Positions 10,175-20,639 of a stretch of DNA of 64,000 nt are shown here, one piece after another; position 1 is the first letter of the stretch, and each line of letters starts with the position of its first letter. Source of the DNA: Dryocosmus kuriphilus (lineage: Eukaryota; Arthropoda; Insecta; Hymenoptera; Cynipidae); the NCBI GenBank assembly GCA_038277395.1, contig CM076193.1, positions 94,937,583-95,001,582 of the forward strand, in the 5' to 3' direction. Under the pieces are notes generated by a model that worked only from the letters and a program-made list of their open reading frames with translations, did not search any database and had not been told where the DNA came from. The position numbers and the translations under genes were made by a program.

Positions 10175-11129
10175 CAGGGTTGTTAAGACACCTTTCATGG
10201 GAGACAGACGGCTGTAAGACAGCTGTCTTTTAAGCTGTCTTTTTAGAGCTGTCTTTATAACGTCTCGAACTGTCGTCTGCTCTTGCGTTTACTAGCGTAT
10301 GCAAATTTTTGCTGTGTTATTCATAGTAGTTAACTTTATTTAAACAGAAAAGTTATTGAAAATGGAATTAGGGTAAGTATACATAATAAAAAAAAATATT
10401 TCTGAAAAGCGATTTTCAAGTAACGTACAGATAGAATGAAGGAAAAAGCTGTCGTCAGAATGCTTGCGATGTGCGTTGTTTAAATAAACAAGATTGAAGA
10501 AAAAAGTATCTCCGCATGTTAGTCAAGTCGATTGCGTGTTATACTTGCCTTATACATGAGGGCATTTTGCAAAGCAGTAATTTTTGCACGTACTTTTGAA
10601 AAATCACTCCCGACTTAACCTAAAAATTGTCAATTGTAATATCGGATGAGTCAAGTAGTTTTCATTATAAGTATTTTTTAAATTAATTGCGTTTTTATTT
10701 TGATTACGTGTCGTTATTACTGCTTTGCAAAATGCCCTCATTATAAAGGCAAGTATAACCTGGTATAACACGCAATCGACTTGACTAACATGCGGAGATA
10801 CTTTTTTCTTCAATCTTGTTTATTTAAACAACGCACATCGCAAGCATTCTGACAGCTTTTTCCTTCATTCTATCTGTAAGTTACTTGAAAATCGCTTTTC
10901 AGAAATATTTTTTTTTATTATGTATACTTACCCTGATTCCATTTTCAATAACTTTTCTGTTTAAATAAAATTAACTACTATGAATAACACCGCAAAAATT
11001 TGCATACGCTAGTAAACGCAAGAGCAGACGACAGTTCGAGACGTTATAAAGACAGCTCTAAAAAGACAGCTTAAAAGACAGCTGTCTTACAGCTGTCTGT
11101 CTTCCATGAAAGGTGTCTTAACAACCCTG
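10175..11129. mobile_element. hAT-type foldback (MITE-like) element, non-autonomous
   Basis: The ends are CAGGGTTGTTAAGACACC and its exact complement. The 8-bp sequence CTGCTTGG flanks it on both sides (10167-10174 and 11130-11137). Eight-base duplications and CAGGG-type ends are hallmarks of hAT elements. The TIRs run about 400 bp each (10175 to ~10582 and ~10720 to 11129), leaving only ~140 bp of unique centre and no coding capacity. Subterminal copies of AGCTGTCTT (at least four near 10215-10260, mirrored near 11045-11095) resemble transposase-binding arrays. It sits in the 3' region of R1-like copy C. Confidence 0.9.
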
Positions 11130-11487
11130 CTGCTTGGCCCACTTCTTTTTCATCAGTTCGCCTACGTCACCCATCCCAATGACAGGCTTAGGGGTTCAGC
11201 CAAATATCTTCGTTTGTTTGCACGTGCCATAATGTCACGCATCATCCTCAGAAGTGCAGCATATGGCTGCATCCTGGGACGTCGGCCTTCGACATCATTG
11301 TGGTGTTTTCAGTCTCTACTGTTCTTCTGTCTTCTTTTATCGCATGAAACGTTCGATAAACGCCGCGACTGTGTCCCAGTCTTATTGGGAGCGCAGCATT
11401 ATATCGACAGTGTTTTGCGTTCTACAGTCCTCTCCAATTTTTTATTTTAGATCTCGCCTGAATTTGGTCGATCTATCACATTCGTGG

Positions 11488-11837
11488 TTAGTATGTTATA
11501 CATTGTCTTCCAGTGTTGAAAAGTAGTCGCAGAAGGGACTGCTCTTCCTGTGAAGCTTGTAGAGGTAGGCGTTGATGTGCCCATATCCAGTGAGACACTG
11601 GGTGAGGTAGAAGTTGATCTTCCCATGATCTCTCCCCATCCACGGGGCCAGCTCCCTCTTGAGTTGAGCTGTCCACCTGCCGTTTGGTTCTTCCGACCAT
11701 CTCTCTTGCCACTCTTGGAGAGTGCGCGCCTTTTCCTCAGTGTGGATTGTCTTTTTATCGTTGCCAGTCTTCTTGCGATGGTAGTACCTTTTCCTCTTAT
11801 ATACGAGGAGGTGAATGTGGACCACTCGTGCCACCAT
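11488..11837 (-). pseudogene. R1-like ORF2 C-terminal domain fragment
   Basis: The frame contains EEKARTLQEWQERWSEEPNG, KINFYLTQCLTGYGHINAYL and KSSPFCDYFSTLEDN. These match, in order, the post-RT C-terminal region of copies D (ILLDWQQRWCEG, LNVYLTQLLSDHGHLKAYL, SIPHCTYC) and E (LLEWQQRWASET, VTYFLTQMLTGHGMFCAYL, SSPYCAYC). In the family this region carries a CX2C...H...C zinc-finger-like motif; here the second Cys is replaced (CDYF). No RT domain is left. Sequence before the Lys-rich stretch does not match the other copies and may be shifted. Confidence 0.7.
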
Positions 11838-11950
11838 CAGGGCAGCCGCATTCGAAACTTTCCTGTACGCAATGGAAATCCACAGTGCTCCTTTTGGTTA
11901 TACCGAGGACAGTTTCGTCCTATACTTCCATACTCTGAGCGCATCTGCCC

Positions 11951-12990
11951 AGATACAGCAGAAGGCCTAGATATCGTAATTTTACACTAGACCCCCACCC
12001 CACATTTCGGCCTGTAAATGCGCTCTATGAGTGGTACAGAGGTAGAGTTTGGTGGTGCATGCAAGTGCAAACCACAATGTAACACTATTTCCGTTGAAGT
12101 AGGCACGGTAGAAGACCTAGATATCGTAATATTACACTAGCCCCCCCCCCCCCCCCTCCAAACATTTCCTCCTCTAGGGATGTTGTGTCAATGGTACAGA
12201 GGTAGAGTTTGGGGATGTATACGTGTGCAAACGATGATATACTATGCACCACTATTTCGGTTGCGGTAGATACAGTGAAAGCAGGCCTTTCACTGTACCT
12301 ACCTACACGAGCGCCTCCAAACATTTCGGCCTCTAGCGGCTTTCTGTGAGTGGTGCAGAGGTGGAGATTGGTGGAGCATACTAGCGCAAAAATAATACAC
12401 TATGCACTAATACTTCAGTTAGGGTAGGTGCAGTAGAAAGCTTAGATATCGTAATGTTACACTAGCCCCCCCCCCCCCCCCCCCCCCCAAACATTTCAGC
12501 CTCTAGCGGCTTTCTGTGAGCGGTGCAGAGGTGGAATTTGGTGGTACATATGAGAGCAAACGAAAATACACTATGCAGAGCTATTCCGATTGAGGTAGGT
12601 CCGTTAGAAGGCCTAGATATATTAATGTTACACTAGACACCCCAAACGTTTCCTCCTCTAGGGACGTTCTGTCAATGGTACAGAGGTAGAGTTTGGTGAC
12701 GCATACGTGTGCAAACGATGATATTCTATGTAGCACTATTTCAGTTGCGGTAGGTACAGTGGAAGGCCTAGAATTCGTAGCGTTACACGAATCCCTCCAA
12801 ACATTTCGGCCTCTAGCGGCTTTCTGTGAGTGGTACAGAGGTGGAGTTTGGTGCTACGTACTAGTGCAAAAATAATACACTATGCCTACTACTTCCATTG
12901 AGAGAGGTGCAGTAGAAGGCCTAGATATCGTAATGTTACTCTAGCCCCCACCCCCAAACATTTCGGCCTTTAGCGGCTTTCTGTGAGTCT
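11951..12990. repeat. poly-C satellite array 3 (about 6-7 monomers)
   Basis: Same family as arrays 1 and 2, with CTAGATATCG-type landmarks at about 11966, 12119, 12433, 12611, 12765 and 12920. One monomer near 12270-12310 is rearranged: a short inverted duplication (TACAGTGAAAGCAGG then CCTTTCACTGTACC) replaces the C tract. The array is cut at 12990 by the tail of R1-like copy D, at a different monomer position (after CTTTCTGTGAGT) from copies B and C. Confidence 0.9.
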
Positions 12991-15062
12991 TTTTTTTCTT
13001 TTTTTTTTATAGAGGAGGTGAAAATCCAGTTGCGGACAGAGTGTGGGACTCGACCTAAAAAACGGTGATACCCACTAAACTCACCTCCTCTCGCACGCCC
13101 ACTTAAAACCCCGGAACCGATTTCGCATTACTTCAGGGTGGCAAGTCATTGGCGCTCAAAGCAAACGCATCGTCCTTAGCAGACATTACAATTAACACAC
13201 CTCGCGCTCGTCGGCCTTCATCACCCATGCCACATTGTAGAAAGATCCTTCTTCCTGTAGTCATCATGCTTTCAGGGTTGCACTTGAGGTGGAACACAAA
13301 GATGTTCCACCTTTTTCTTCTGACTGAGAATGTTCTCAGTGTAGAACGCCGCAGCGTTCCAGCACACTCCTCAGACCTTAACATAACCTCGACGATGTTA
13401 TCAGGCGTTACCTCTACGCCTACCGCAGACTCAAGTCTACATTTCTCTTTTATCCACCTCTCGCACAGAAAAATGTATGCTCGGCGTCATCTTTTCTGTT
13501 AGTGCAATAAGTGCAGTGTGGAATGCTCTTTTGGCCAAGCTTGTTAAGATAGGCTTTCAGGTGCCCATGGTCAGAGAGCAGCTGGGTCAAGTAAACATTT
13601 AACTCACCCCACTTCCTGTTAGCCCATTCCCCGAGATCTCCTATTAGTCTGACAGTCCACTTGCCCTTCTTCCCCTCACACCAGCGTTGTTGCCAGTCGA
13701 GGAGAATCGGCTTCCTCTCTTCTGTTTTAATTAGGGGGTGATTACCATCCTCCGAGCGAGACCTCTCGTACACCCTTTTACGTTCCTTTGCTAGTAGATT
13801 GCTGAGCCTTACTCGATAGTTTACCAATCCGATCTTGATCCGCTCTTTCTTGGACAGGGCTAGTGCTGCGGTTTCGTTAAACTCTACGAAGGAACGCACG
13901 TTTCCACGGAAGTTGGTCTTCGTCAGGGTCACCCTGATTTCGCCCACTACAACTTCAGTGAGAGAGTCCACTATACTCTCCTTGATTTCTTCTGGTTCAA
14001 CTGTGACATCAAGGTCGCGAATCTCGACTTGAGCCCTGGGGACTATTGGCCGCAAGCTACCTGTTCCGCCGACTGCCTGTTTGAGGGCATGCTCAAAAGC
14101 TTCCCTACTTCCGCATGAGTTTCCCAGCTCAACGAGGACATCACTCTGTCGGGTTTCTCTAATGACCTTGACAGCGATGTTCATTTCGTCAGGTCTTACC
14201 TTCTTTTTAATGTCCCGGAGGACGTCTGCATATTTTCTACCCTCCGATGGTCGTATGAGGACTGACGCAGATCTAGGTCTCCTAATGATTTTGCTTGTTG
14301 GCATTCTGGGAGCTGTTTCACCTGCGGCTTCAACCCTAGTTACAGCTGACTCAGGTTCCTTGGCCTTCTTTCTCCTGTTGCGTCCAACAGCCTCAGACCA
14401 TTTCTCAAGGTTTGGCTTCGCACCAGCTAACTGAGCCATCTTTCTCGGTTGAGCCTTCGTGTTTTCCGTTGGTCTTGGCATGCTTTCACCACGTTTCCTT
14501 TTCTCCGAACACTTCGGAGTAGCCACAATTGCTTTCTCTCGTTTGGGAGGGCTCTGGGCAGATGACGTTCTTGCGTTACCAGCCGCGATACTCAGAAATC
14601 TCACCATAGCATTTTTGTTACTGTTCATATCTTCAAACGCTAATAGAGACTCTTCGATGCACTCTTTGATTTGAGTGAACAAATTCTTCTTTGAATCGCT
14701 GAATTTCCGCAACCCACGAAGGGCTCTGCCCAATTTCTGGATATCCTGGTCATGCTTCACAAGCAGCTTATGAGAATTAGCTCGATGCAGCCTCGCAGCA
14801 TGTTGGGGGTCCCTTTCGGAATCCTCAACTACTTCTGCGTCACCGCCGAACATCTTCTCGCAGCTACTGTTCATGGCGCTCCTTACACCTTCCTTCCTCA
14901 GTTCCTCATCGCCATTTCCCTCGCTTGTTTGCCCCCCCCCCCCCCCCCCGGTGAGGCCAGCTGACACCGGGGATTTTACCCGATCGGAATCAACGGAGAG
15001 ATTGAAACTCTCTTGGGGTAGGTCGTTATCAACACGCGTATCCATGTTTGATTGATTTCAGG
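12991..15062 (-). mobile_element. R1-like copy D: internally deleted, ORF1 fused in frame to ORF2 end
   Basis: Both ends can be seen: a T-rich tail (12991-13010) with the family 3' UTR (GCGGACAGAGTGTGGGACTC), and a short 5' UTR ending near 15062, where the satellite resumes with GTAATGTTACATTAG. Relative to copy E the whole endonuclease, the reverse transcriptase and the ORF1 zinc knuckles are gone. What remains is one long frame. It keeps the RNA 3' end normally recognised by the reverse transcriptase of this family, so it could have been moved by a full element (inference). Confidence 0.8.
13450..15045 (-). CDS. chimeric ORF1-ORF2 fusion protein of R1-like copy D, 531 codons
   Basis: The start MDTRVDNDLPQESFNLS matches the ORF1 start of copy E (ETRGKNDLPQGSSNLP). 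Order: acidic N-terminus; poly-glycine from the C tract at about 14931-14950; a helix-rich segment (KNLFTQIKECIEESLLAF); a basic low-complexity zone; the conserved ORF1 block EGRKYADVLRDIKKKVRP; VEIRDLDVTVEPEEIKESIV; then INYRVR-type ORF1 sequence (GLVNYRVRLS) joined near 13800-13812 to ORF2 C-terminal sequence NLLAKERKRVYERS, LLDWQQRWCEG and SIPHCTYCTNRKDDAEH. It ends in FFCARGG by a frameshift; the expected ORF2 sequence (ERWIKEKCRLES) continues in another frame. Lost: CCHC knuckles, endonuclease, RT. The frame has no stop over 1.6 kb, unusual among its decayed relatives. It may be a deletion derivative or simply young. Confidence 0.75.
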   Translation of the reverse strand: MDTRVDNDLPQESFNLSVDSDRVKSPVSAGLTGGGGGGQTSEGNGDEELRKEGVRSAMNSSCEKMFGGDAEVVEDSERDPQHAARLHRANSHKLLVKHDQDIQKLGRALRGLRKFSDSKKNLFTQIKECIEESLLAFEDMNSNKNAMVRFLSIAAGNARTSSAQSPPKREKAIVATPKCSEKRKRGESMPRPTENTKAQPRKMAQLAGAKPNLEKWSEAVGRNRRKKAKEPESAVTRVEAAGETAPRMPTSKIIRRPRSASVLIRPSEGRKYADVLRDIKKKVRPDEMNIAVKVIRETRQSDVLVELGNSCGSREAFEHALKQAVGGTGSLRPIVPRAQVEIRDLDVTVEPEEIKESIVDSLTEVVVGEIRVTLTKTNFRGNVRSFVEFNETAALALSKKERIKIGLVNYRVRLSNLLAKERKRVYERSRSEDGNHPLIKTEERKPILLDWQQRWCEGKKGKWTVRLIGDLGEWANRKWGELNVYLTQLLSDHGHLKAYLNKLGQKSIPHCTYCTNRKDDAEHTFFCARGG

Positions 15063-15075
15063 GTAATGTTACATT

Positions 15076-15121
<46 letters not shown>

Positions 15122-15265
15122 ATATTTCGGCCTCTAGAGGTTTTCTGTGAGTAGTGCAGAGGTAGAGTTTGCTGGTGCATAAGAGTGTAAACGACGATAC
15201 ACTATGCACCACTATTTCAGTAGCGGTAGGTACAGTAGAAGGTCTAGATATAGTAGTATTGGACT
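15063..15265. repeat. poly-C satellite, single monomer with 41-bp C tract
   Basis: Starts at GTAATGTTACATTAG and contains the longest C run in the window (15079-15119, 41 bases), followed by AAATATTTCGGCCTCTAG and the rest of a monomer to GGTACAGTAGAAGGTC near 15245. This is the right-hand flank of R1-like copy D, so arrays 3 and this monomer were one array before insertion. Confidence 0.85.
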
Positions 15266-16067
15266 GCCTCCTTCGCCTAGATATTTAATTTTTTATCGGT
15301 TTCCTTAACAATCTTATAGCCAAGAACCATTTTAGTCCTTCAATGATGAAATGGATTTTTTGGCCTTTTTCCCGCAGACAATTTTTTATTTGAGAGTTAT
15401 CACTTTGCATGTCGCTTGTTATCAGTATCAGGATTATGAGAATGGGGGTGCATGAGAGCGCAAACGAAATTAGAGAGACGCTCACTTTTGTTTGTAAGAA
15501 CTGCGTTTAATGAAAAGAAGAAAACGTCAAAATTACTTAGCGTTCCGTAAATGTCACAATAAAACAGATAACTTAACTCTCATTAGGTATAGTTCCATAA
15601 ACCTCTATCCAGTAGTATTAAATACAGTCCTACATGTACCATTTACTGAACCAAGATTACAATAGTGTTGCAGTGGACGTTATAGATGCATCGGTAAATT
15701 TGACTGATCCGTTTGACTTGCTCAACTTCCGCGACTCATTCCCAAAGTCGTAACATAACATAACCTGCGCGTGAATTACGTGGCATGGATTCATAACCTT
15801 ATCGCATATCTGATTTTTTAAGTTTATGGAATCAGTTAATTTTGAGCAAAAACGGTTAGCATAATCGCAATGATAAAATATTCACGTATACGTAAAATGC
15901 ATTTCGGAATTAAGTTGCAAATCACAACTCGTGTAATAATGTAGTGGTTAAGATTATTGACTTGCGTGCTTACGATTATGGTTTTTCAAATCACCCCCGC
16001 TGCATGCGAAATTGTAATTGTAATATAAGCGTTGAAAATTACAACTACCAGTAAATTATATATATAT
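15266..16067. other. no gene seen; possible tRNA-derived remnant near 15935-16010
   Basis: No credible coding frame. A stretch at about 15940-16000 (GTAGTGGTTAAGATTATTG ... TTTTTCAAATCACC) resembles a worn tRNA-derived SINE head with A- and B-box spacing, but too poorly to call. The end, near 16055-16067, is a short TA repeat into which the next element is inserted. Confidence 0.35.
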
Positions 16068-16486
16068 GGGACGTTTCACGTCACTTTTACCCCCCCTCTG
16101 CCCAAAAATTGAGAGGACGTACATACACTTACGACCACTCAAAATTTTCGCTGAAATATAGGCTTTCGAATGCAAAGTAGTATATGCCATGATTTCAAGA
16201 TGGCGGACCAATATGGCGGCCATAACGATAGAAAGTGCCTTAGGCATATGTGTAAAAATTCAGAATAGCGATAAACAATTCTGAAAAAAATCATGCAGTA
16301 GCTTTTCTGGCTACTGGTTCGAATTCCAAGATCAAACTTTCAAAATTCAAGATGGCGGATCCAATATGGCGGACGAATTTTTCAAAAATCAACGGATCCA
16401 TACAAAATTTGGTATACGGGGGTTTTTCAAGTTGCTAATTACAAATCCAGAGTCAAATCTGTTAAATTCAAGATGGCAGATCCAAT
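16068..16486 (+). repeat. left TIR of the 16.07-19.87 kb element
   Basis: It pairs with 19453-19871 in inverted orientation over its full length with scattered mismatches (for example GGCCGCCATATTGG against CCAATATGGCGGCC). It carries three graded copies of the AAGATGGCGG module at about 16197, 16353 and 16471, and a fourth weaker one near 16590 beyond the TIR. Confidence 0.85.
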
Positions 16487-17041
16487 GTGATGGTTGAAAT
16501 TCTTTAAAATCAACGAAACTATACAAAATTTGGTATACCTGGTGTTTTTGAGTTACTGATCATGAATCCGGAGTCAAATTTGCAAAATTAAAAATGACAG
16601 ATTCAATATAGCTGGTCAATAATTTTTAGAATAAAAAAATATCGGAACATATTACATGAAATTACAAATACGAACTATTTTTGATGATTTTTTTATCAGT
16701 CGAGTCGATTCAGAGTAAAAAGTTTCCAAATCTGTAAATTCATGAATTTATACCAGGCAAAGCGTGTTTAGAGAACAGAGTGGTCAGAGAAGCTTCTGCC
16801 TGAAATTATATGCTGACAACATGAAAAATTGTAGTTTCTCCTCTAAAATACAGTAATTGTCAGCTATAGAAGAACATCTAGGAGGCCCGAACTTGACGTA
16901 ACCTTATCAAAACCATACCCAGACTTTCGTGTGTGGTGGGAAATCGTGGATTGATATAACTCCACTGATCTATCTTGACTTTGCTAAGACTACAAAATTG
17001 TTAGAGAGGACTTTCTTGAAATTCATTCGCACTTTTAATAA

Positions 17042-18900
17042 TTAATATTGCACCTTGTTGATATGTCTTTTACTACCAGAATATTGCAAAATCTGTAATA
17101 TTTTTCCAGGTAGTACTATGAAGGCATGTCCAATAGAGATTTTATCCACTTCAGGTGCTTCAGAGAATCTTTTCTTAAGAAACCTCTTAGTCTTTCCATG
17201 CTCTTTTTCATCGTAGTAGATTACATGAAAATTCTTGAATTTCCTATTTGCCCACTCGTACAGCGATTCTGGAGTTAATATTGCATCGTTTGGTTGTGCT
17301 TGCAGACTTGCACGTGTAGCTTCGCGTTTCAGGATAGCTCCTACGCCATCACAAGCTCCTTTGCCATGCGCGGTTGCATGGAAATGCCAATCGGCTTTAA
17401 CACCAAAATCTTCTTCATGATGCATTAGATTGCACATTTAATACTTGTTCTTGTAATGCTGTTTCGCACCATCACTTACATACATGATTTTTTTTCAAAT
17501 TTGGGTATAGTTTCTTAATCTCAGGAATGACTAACTTCTGCATGACATAGATTGCGGCAGTGTCATGTGTCGTGCAATCAGATAAGAGTACAAAGCTTTT
17601 GTGGCAAGTCTCTCCTCCGTGATTCTTGTAGTAACATATTACTGGATGTACCGTGCATTGACTATTATTATAATGAAATGCTTGAGCTGCATCTTGTGCC
17701 ACAAAAGCAAACTTTTCTGAAAAATCAGTGTAAATTATCACTGAACCTGGTGACAAGTTATTTGTCAAATTTGTAATAAATTCTGACTGCGTTTTTGAAA
17801 TAAAATCGTGAGTGAGCAACGTATTTAAACGAGTGCAAAGCTCGTCAGCAAAGTCTTCAGATGAGAGACATTCCCTTTTCAGAGTACACCTATCTGTCGA
17901 TTCCCAAGTGCTGAAAATTACTTTTGATATACACTTCTCCTCATAAATCTTCTTGAGAAAATCACTGAGAAGGTCTTTTTCTCGACGCAGTTGTCATTCA
18001 CGAAGATAACATGCTGGTGATGAATTATCACACAAGAAGAATCTAAAACAATTGTTGTACTCTTGAATGGAATCGTCACAGTTTTCAGTAAACCTTGCCA
18101 AGTTCCTCGCATCAAACACTATCTTGTAGTTCTGGTGTATGGTGCAAACACAAACGCTTTGTGTGCCACTAGCTCCAGCCAAAATGCACGATTGTGGTCG
18201 AAGCTCTGCAAATTTCGTCAAGCCGATTGATATCTGTGGGTTGAGCTCTTTGAATCGAACATGCAGATATTTTATGTCACATAGCATCAAGCGCTTCTGT
18301 TTTTTTTTTTTTTTTCTTTACCAAGTCTCACAGTAATAACGTCTTTCTTGCTCGGCATAATCCTACTGTTCCCATCACTTTCATAAAAATTGCGAACTAA
18401 TTAACAACGTCTTGTGATAATGTCTTGCCAGCTCTAGCAATAGGTGTCGACATAACTCCTTCTAATTCTTTGAGCTTTAGAGCTTTCTTGACAAAGTATT
18501 TCGAGGTATTGTACTCTATACAAGTCTGTGCAATACTCCAGCTATCAGGTACTATCGTGAGGATCGTGATCCATAATGGATCATTCAATGGTAAACTAGA
18601 AAACTTCTGCTTTAGTCTGTTTAACATTTGCTCGAGTTCTCTTTCTCTAGATGAAGAAGACTTCTTGCTAGGCGCTGGGGCATCATTTCCATCATTTGCA
18701 TATGATTGTTCTGATTGAGAATCAGTACTAGAGTTTAATGCTTCAGGTTGCAAACTCACATCAGTTGCCTCAAATTTGCGTTTCCTGCAACTACAGCATA
18801 TTTTCATGACAGGTTTATATACTGAAAGGAATTTTTGCAAATTTATCGAAACTGGCCGGAGATCCTTACCCTTATGAGCAGATATATTGAATGGATTAAT
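17042..18900 (-). pseudogene. transposase-like gene of the 16.07-19.87 kb element, broken
   Basis: Four minus-strand segments in changing frames follow one another: 18900-18397 (Cys-rich KICCSCRKRKF, then RERELEQMLNRLKQKFSSLP, then WITILTIVPDSWSIAQTC), 18290-17994 (KFAELRPQSCILAGASGTQ and SVCVCTIHQNYKIVFDA), 17990-17472 (SVIIYTDFSEKFAF) and 17437-17042 (ADWHFHATAHGKGACDGVG, LKREATRASLQ). I recognise this as the large uncharacterised protein family common in insect genomes and usually annotated only as uncharacterized. The Asp in YTDFS and the HGKGACDG block are plausible catalytic landmarks of an RNase H-like fold, which is inference. Segments 18397-18290 and around 17450 contain the breaks. 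The long TIRs show it is the element's own gene. Confidence 0.7.
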
Positions 18901-19000
18901 ACATCTATCCCCATGAATCCCAGCTCCTTCAGACCGTTTTCTCCAAATAATAGACATGAAAACAACTGATTTAAATATACGATAAGTATTTCCAGCAAAG

Positions 19001-19209
19001 GTAGTCGTGAAAAACGACTCCAATGTCGAAAATCACTTTTCTGACGGGTAGTCGTGAAAACGACTGATTTAAAAACGAAAACTATTTTCCGCAAGAGTAG
19101 TCGTGAAAACGACTCCAATGTCGAAAATCGCTTTTCTGACAGGTAGTCGTGAAAACGACTAATTTAAATGCGAGAAATATTTCCAGCAAGAGTAGTCGTG
19201 GAAACGACT
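19001..19209. repeat. five hairpins AGTCGTGAAAACGACT at ~48-bp spacing
   Basis: The palindrome GTAGTCGTGAAAACGACT or a one-base variant occurs at 19001-19019, 19048-19065, 19097-19114, 19143-19160 and 19192-19209. Each can form a 6-bp stem (AGTCGT/ACGACT) with a four- or five-base A-rich loop. The spacers alternate between two kinds (CCAATGTCGAAAATC... and GATTTAAAAACGAAAA...), giving a ~95-bp higher-order unit. On the minus strand the cluster lies just upstream of the transposase-like gene, so a promoter or binding-site role is conceivable. Confidence 0.8.
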
Positions 19210-19452
19210 CTAATGCAGCCAACTGAATGCAACTAAACTGAATGCTAGCGTGCCACACGTATGTGCTTTCATTAGTAGCTAATAAAGGAAAAACAACTGA
19301 ATGTTGGAACAAATGAATGGCGAAGGAAACAAGTGAAGAGCATGAGAGCTGTTAACGTGAAGTCGGCTGTTCCGTGACGGCCATGTTTTACGGCGAATTA
19401 CATATGATTTCACGAATTCACTTTTTTTTTATTGTTGAGATTATTTCTGAGC

Positions 19453-19871
19453 AATATTGGATCTGCCATCTTGAATTTAACAGATTTGACTCTGGATTTG
19501 TAATTAGCAACTTGAAAAACCCCCGTATACCAAATTTTGTATGGATCCGTTGATTTTTGAAAAGTTCGTCCGCCATATTGGATCCGCCATCTTTAATTTT
19601 GAAAGTTTGATCTTGGAATTCGAACCAGTGGCCAGAAAAGCTACTGCATGATTTTTTTCAGAATGTTTTATCGCTATTCTGAATTTTTACACACGTGCCT
19701 AAGGCACTTTCTATCGTTATGGCCGCCATATTGGTCCGCCATCTTGAAATCATGGCATATGCCCTTTGCATTCGAAAGCCTATATTTCACGAAAATTTTG
19801 AGTAGTCGTAAGTGTATGTACGTCCTCTCAATTTTTGGGCAGAGGGGGGTAAAAGTGACGTGAAATGTCCC
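19453..19871 (-). repeat. right TIR of the 16.07-19.87 kb element
   Basis: Inverse of the left TIR. It ends at GTCCC (19871), followed by a (TA) run of about 24 bases. Its last ~30 bases (GGGTAAAAGTGACGTG) mirror the left start; a single difference near the tip (CGTTTC against CATTTC) shows modest divergence. Confidence 0.85.
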
Positions 19872-19994
19872 ATATATATATATATATATATATATCCGAA
19901 AATATATAAATAAATTAACCGTCTTGCATAAGACACCCCAGTTCGGGTAGTGGCGGATTCTTACCGACTAAAACCCCTCCCTCTGGCGCTCAGA

Positions 19995-20180
19995 CTAAGT
20001 CCATTGTGCCTTTCCATTTCTTTCAACAGTCGAGATACTGCTATCTACAACTGTTGTGTTCTTCATTGCTGAGGGGCCGTCCCCATTAGGGCCGTACCCC
20101 ATTCGCGATAAGTTAGATGAAGATCCCCCAGGGAGATCCTCATTTATTTTGTTTTCTGTGTTCGACATACTAGGCCCCAT
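19995..20180 (-). pseudogene. possible R1-like ORF1 N-terminal fragment
   Basis: A 61-codon minus-strand frame contains SNTENKINEDLPGGSSSNLS, which resembles the ORF1 starts of copies D (NDLPQESFNLS) and E (KNDLPQGSSNLP). Nothing further downstream of ORF1 follows; the U1 element's TA flank lies just beyond. The match is short, so this is tentative. From 20190 to 20640 I see no gene. Confidence 0.35.
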
Positions 20181-20639
20181 GTGAGAAACCGGAGATTTAA
20201 AGGACTGCTGCCTGCAGAGCCCCTCTTACAGGGAGTAATTATTCATTATTCTTTAGAAATATTTTTTGCCATTTATAGTGCCACATAAACTATAGTATAT
20301 ACCTTTTCTTTTCCTTTATAGCATATACCATTTAAATAAGTTAGATTAGTTTACATGAACCGTCAAAGTGACAGGATAATTCGTGAGTGCAGAATCTAGG
20401 AACAGTGCAGAATAGCGACTGGATCGATAATATCAACTGATCCGCAAGCCAGCACCACTTATGGATTGGTACAGGTAACCTCCAATGACGGTCATATTTA
20501 GTGGCCTATTCCGCTGAACTGGCTTGTTGTCCATATAAGTACTTGGAGGTTAAGTGGAATTTAGCTGGAGCTCAGTAAAATATACCCAGGAAAAGACGTA
20601 AAATTCAAAAGTATTGTTTCGCATTCACGATTTGTTTCC

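Larger units (their letters stand above)
9975..11950 (-). mobile_element. R1-like copy C: ORF2 3' end plus 3' UTR, split by a hAT element
   Basis: A T run (9975-9982) is the tail; the 3' UTR (ACGGACTGAGTGTGTGACTC) follows. The UTR and ORF2 end are interrupted by a foldback element at 10175-11129 with an 8-bp duplication. Further upstream on the minus strand is ORF2 C-terminal coding sequence (11488-11837). The element is 5'-truncated at about 11950, where the satellite resumes inside the same monomer position (CAGCAGAAGGCCTAG) at which it stopped on the other side (GCGGTAGACACAG). That makes this a simple insertion into one satellite monomer. Confidence 0.8.
16068..19871 (-). mobile_element. 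TIR DNA element of unassigned superfamily, decayed
   Basis: The outer ends are GGGACGTTTCACGTCAC on the left and the complement (GTGACGTGAAATGTCCC) on the right, each inside TATATA sequence. The TIRs are about 419 bp (16068-16486 and 19453-19871). The repeat flank hides the target duplication; anything compatible with TA, TATA or longer is possible. Between the TIRs lies a broken minus-strand transposase-like gene. The TIRs contain near-repeats of an AAGATGGCGGATCCAATATGG module about every 110-130 bp, i.e. subterminal repeats. Confidence 0.8.
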
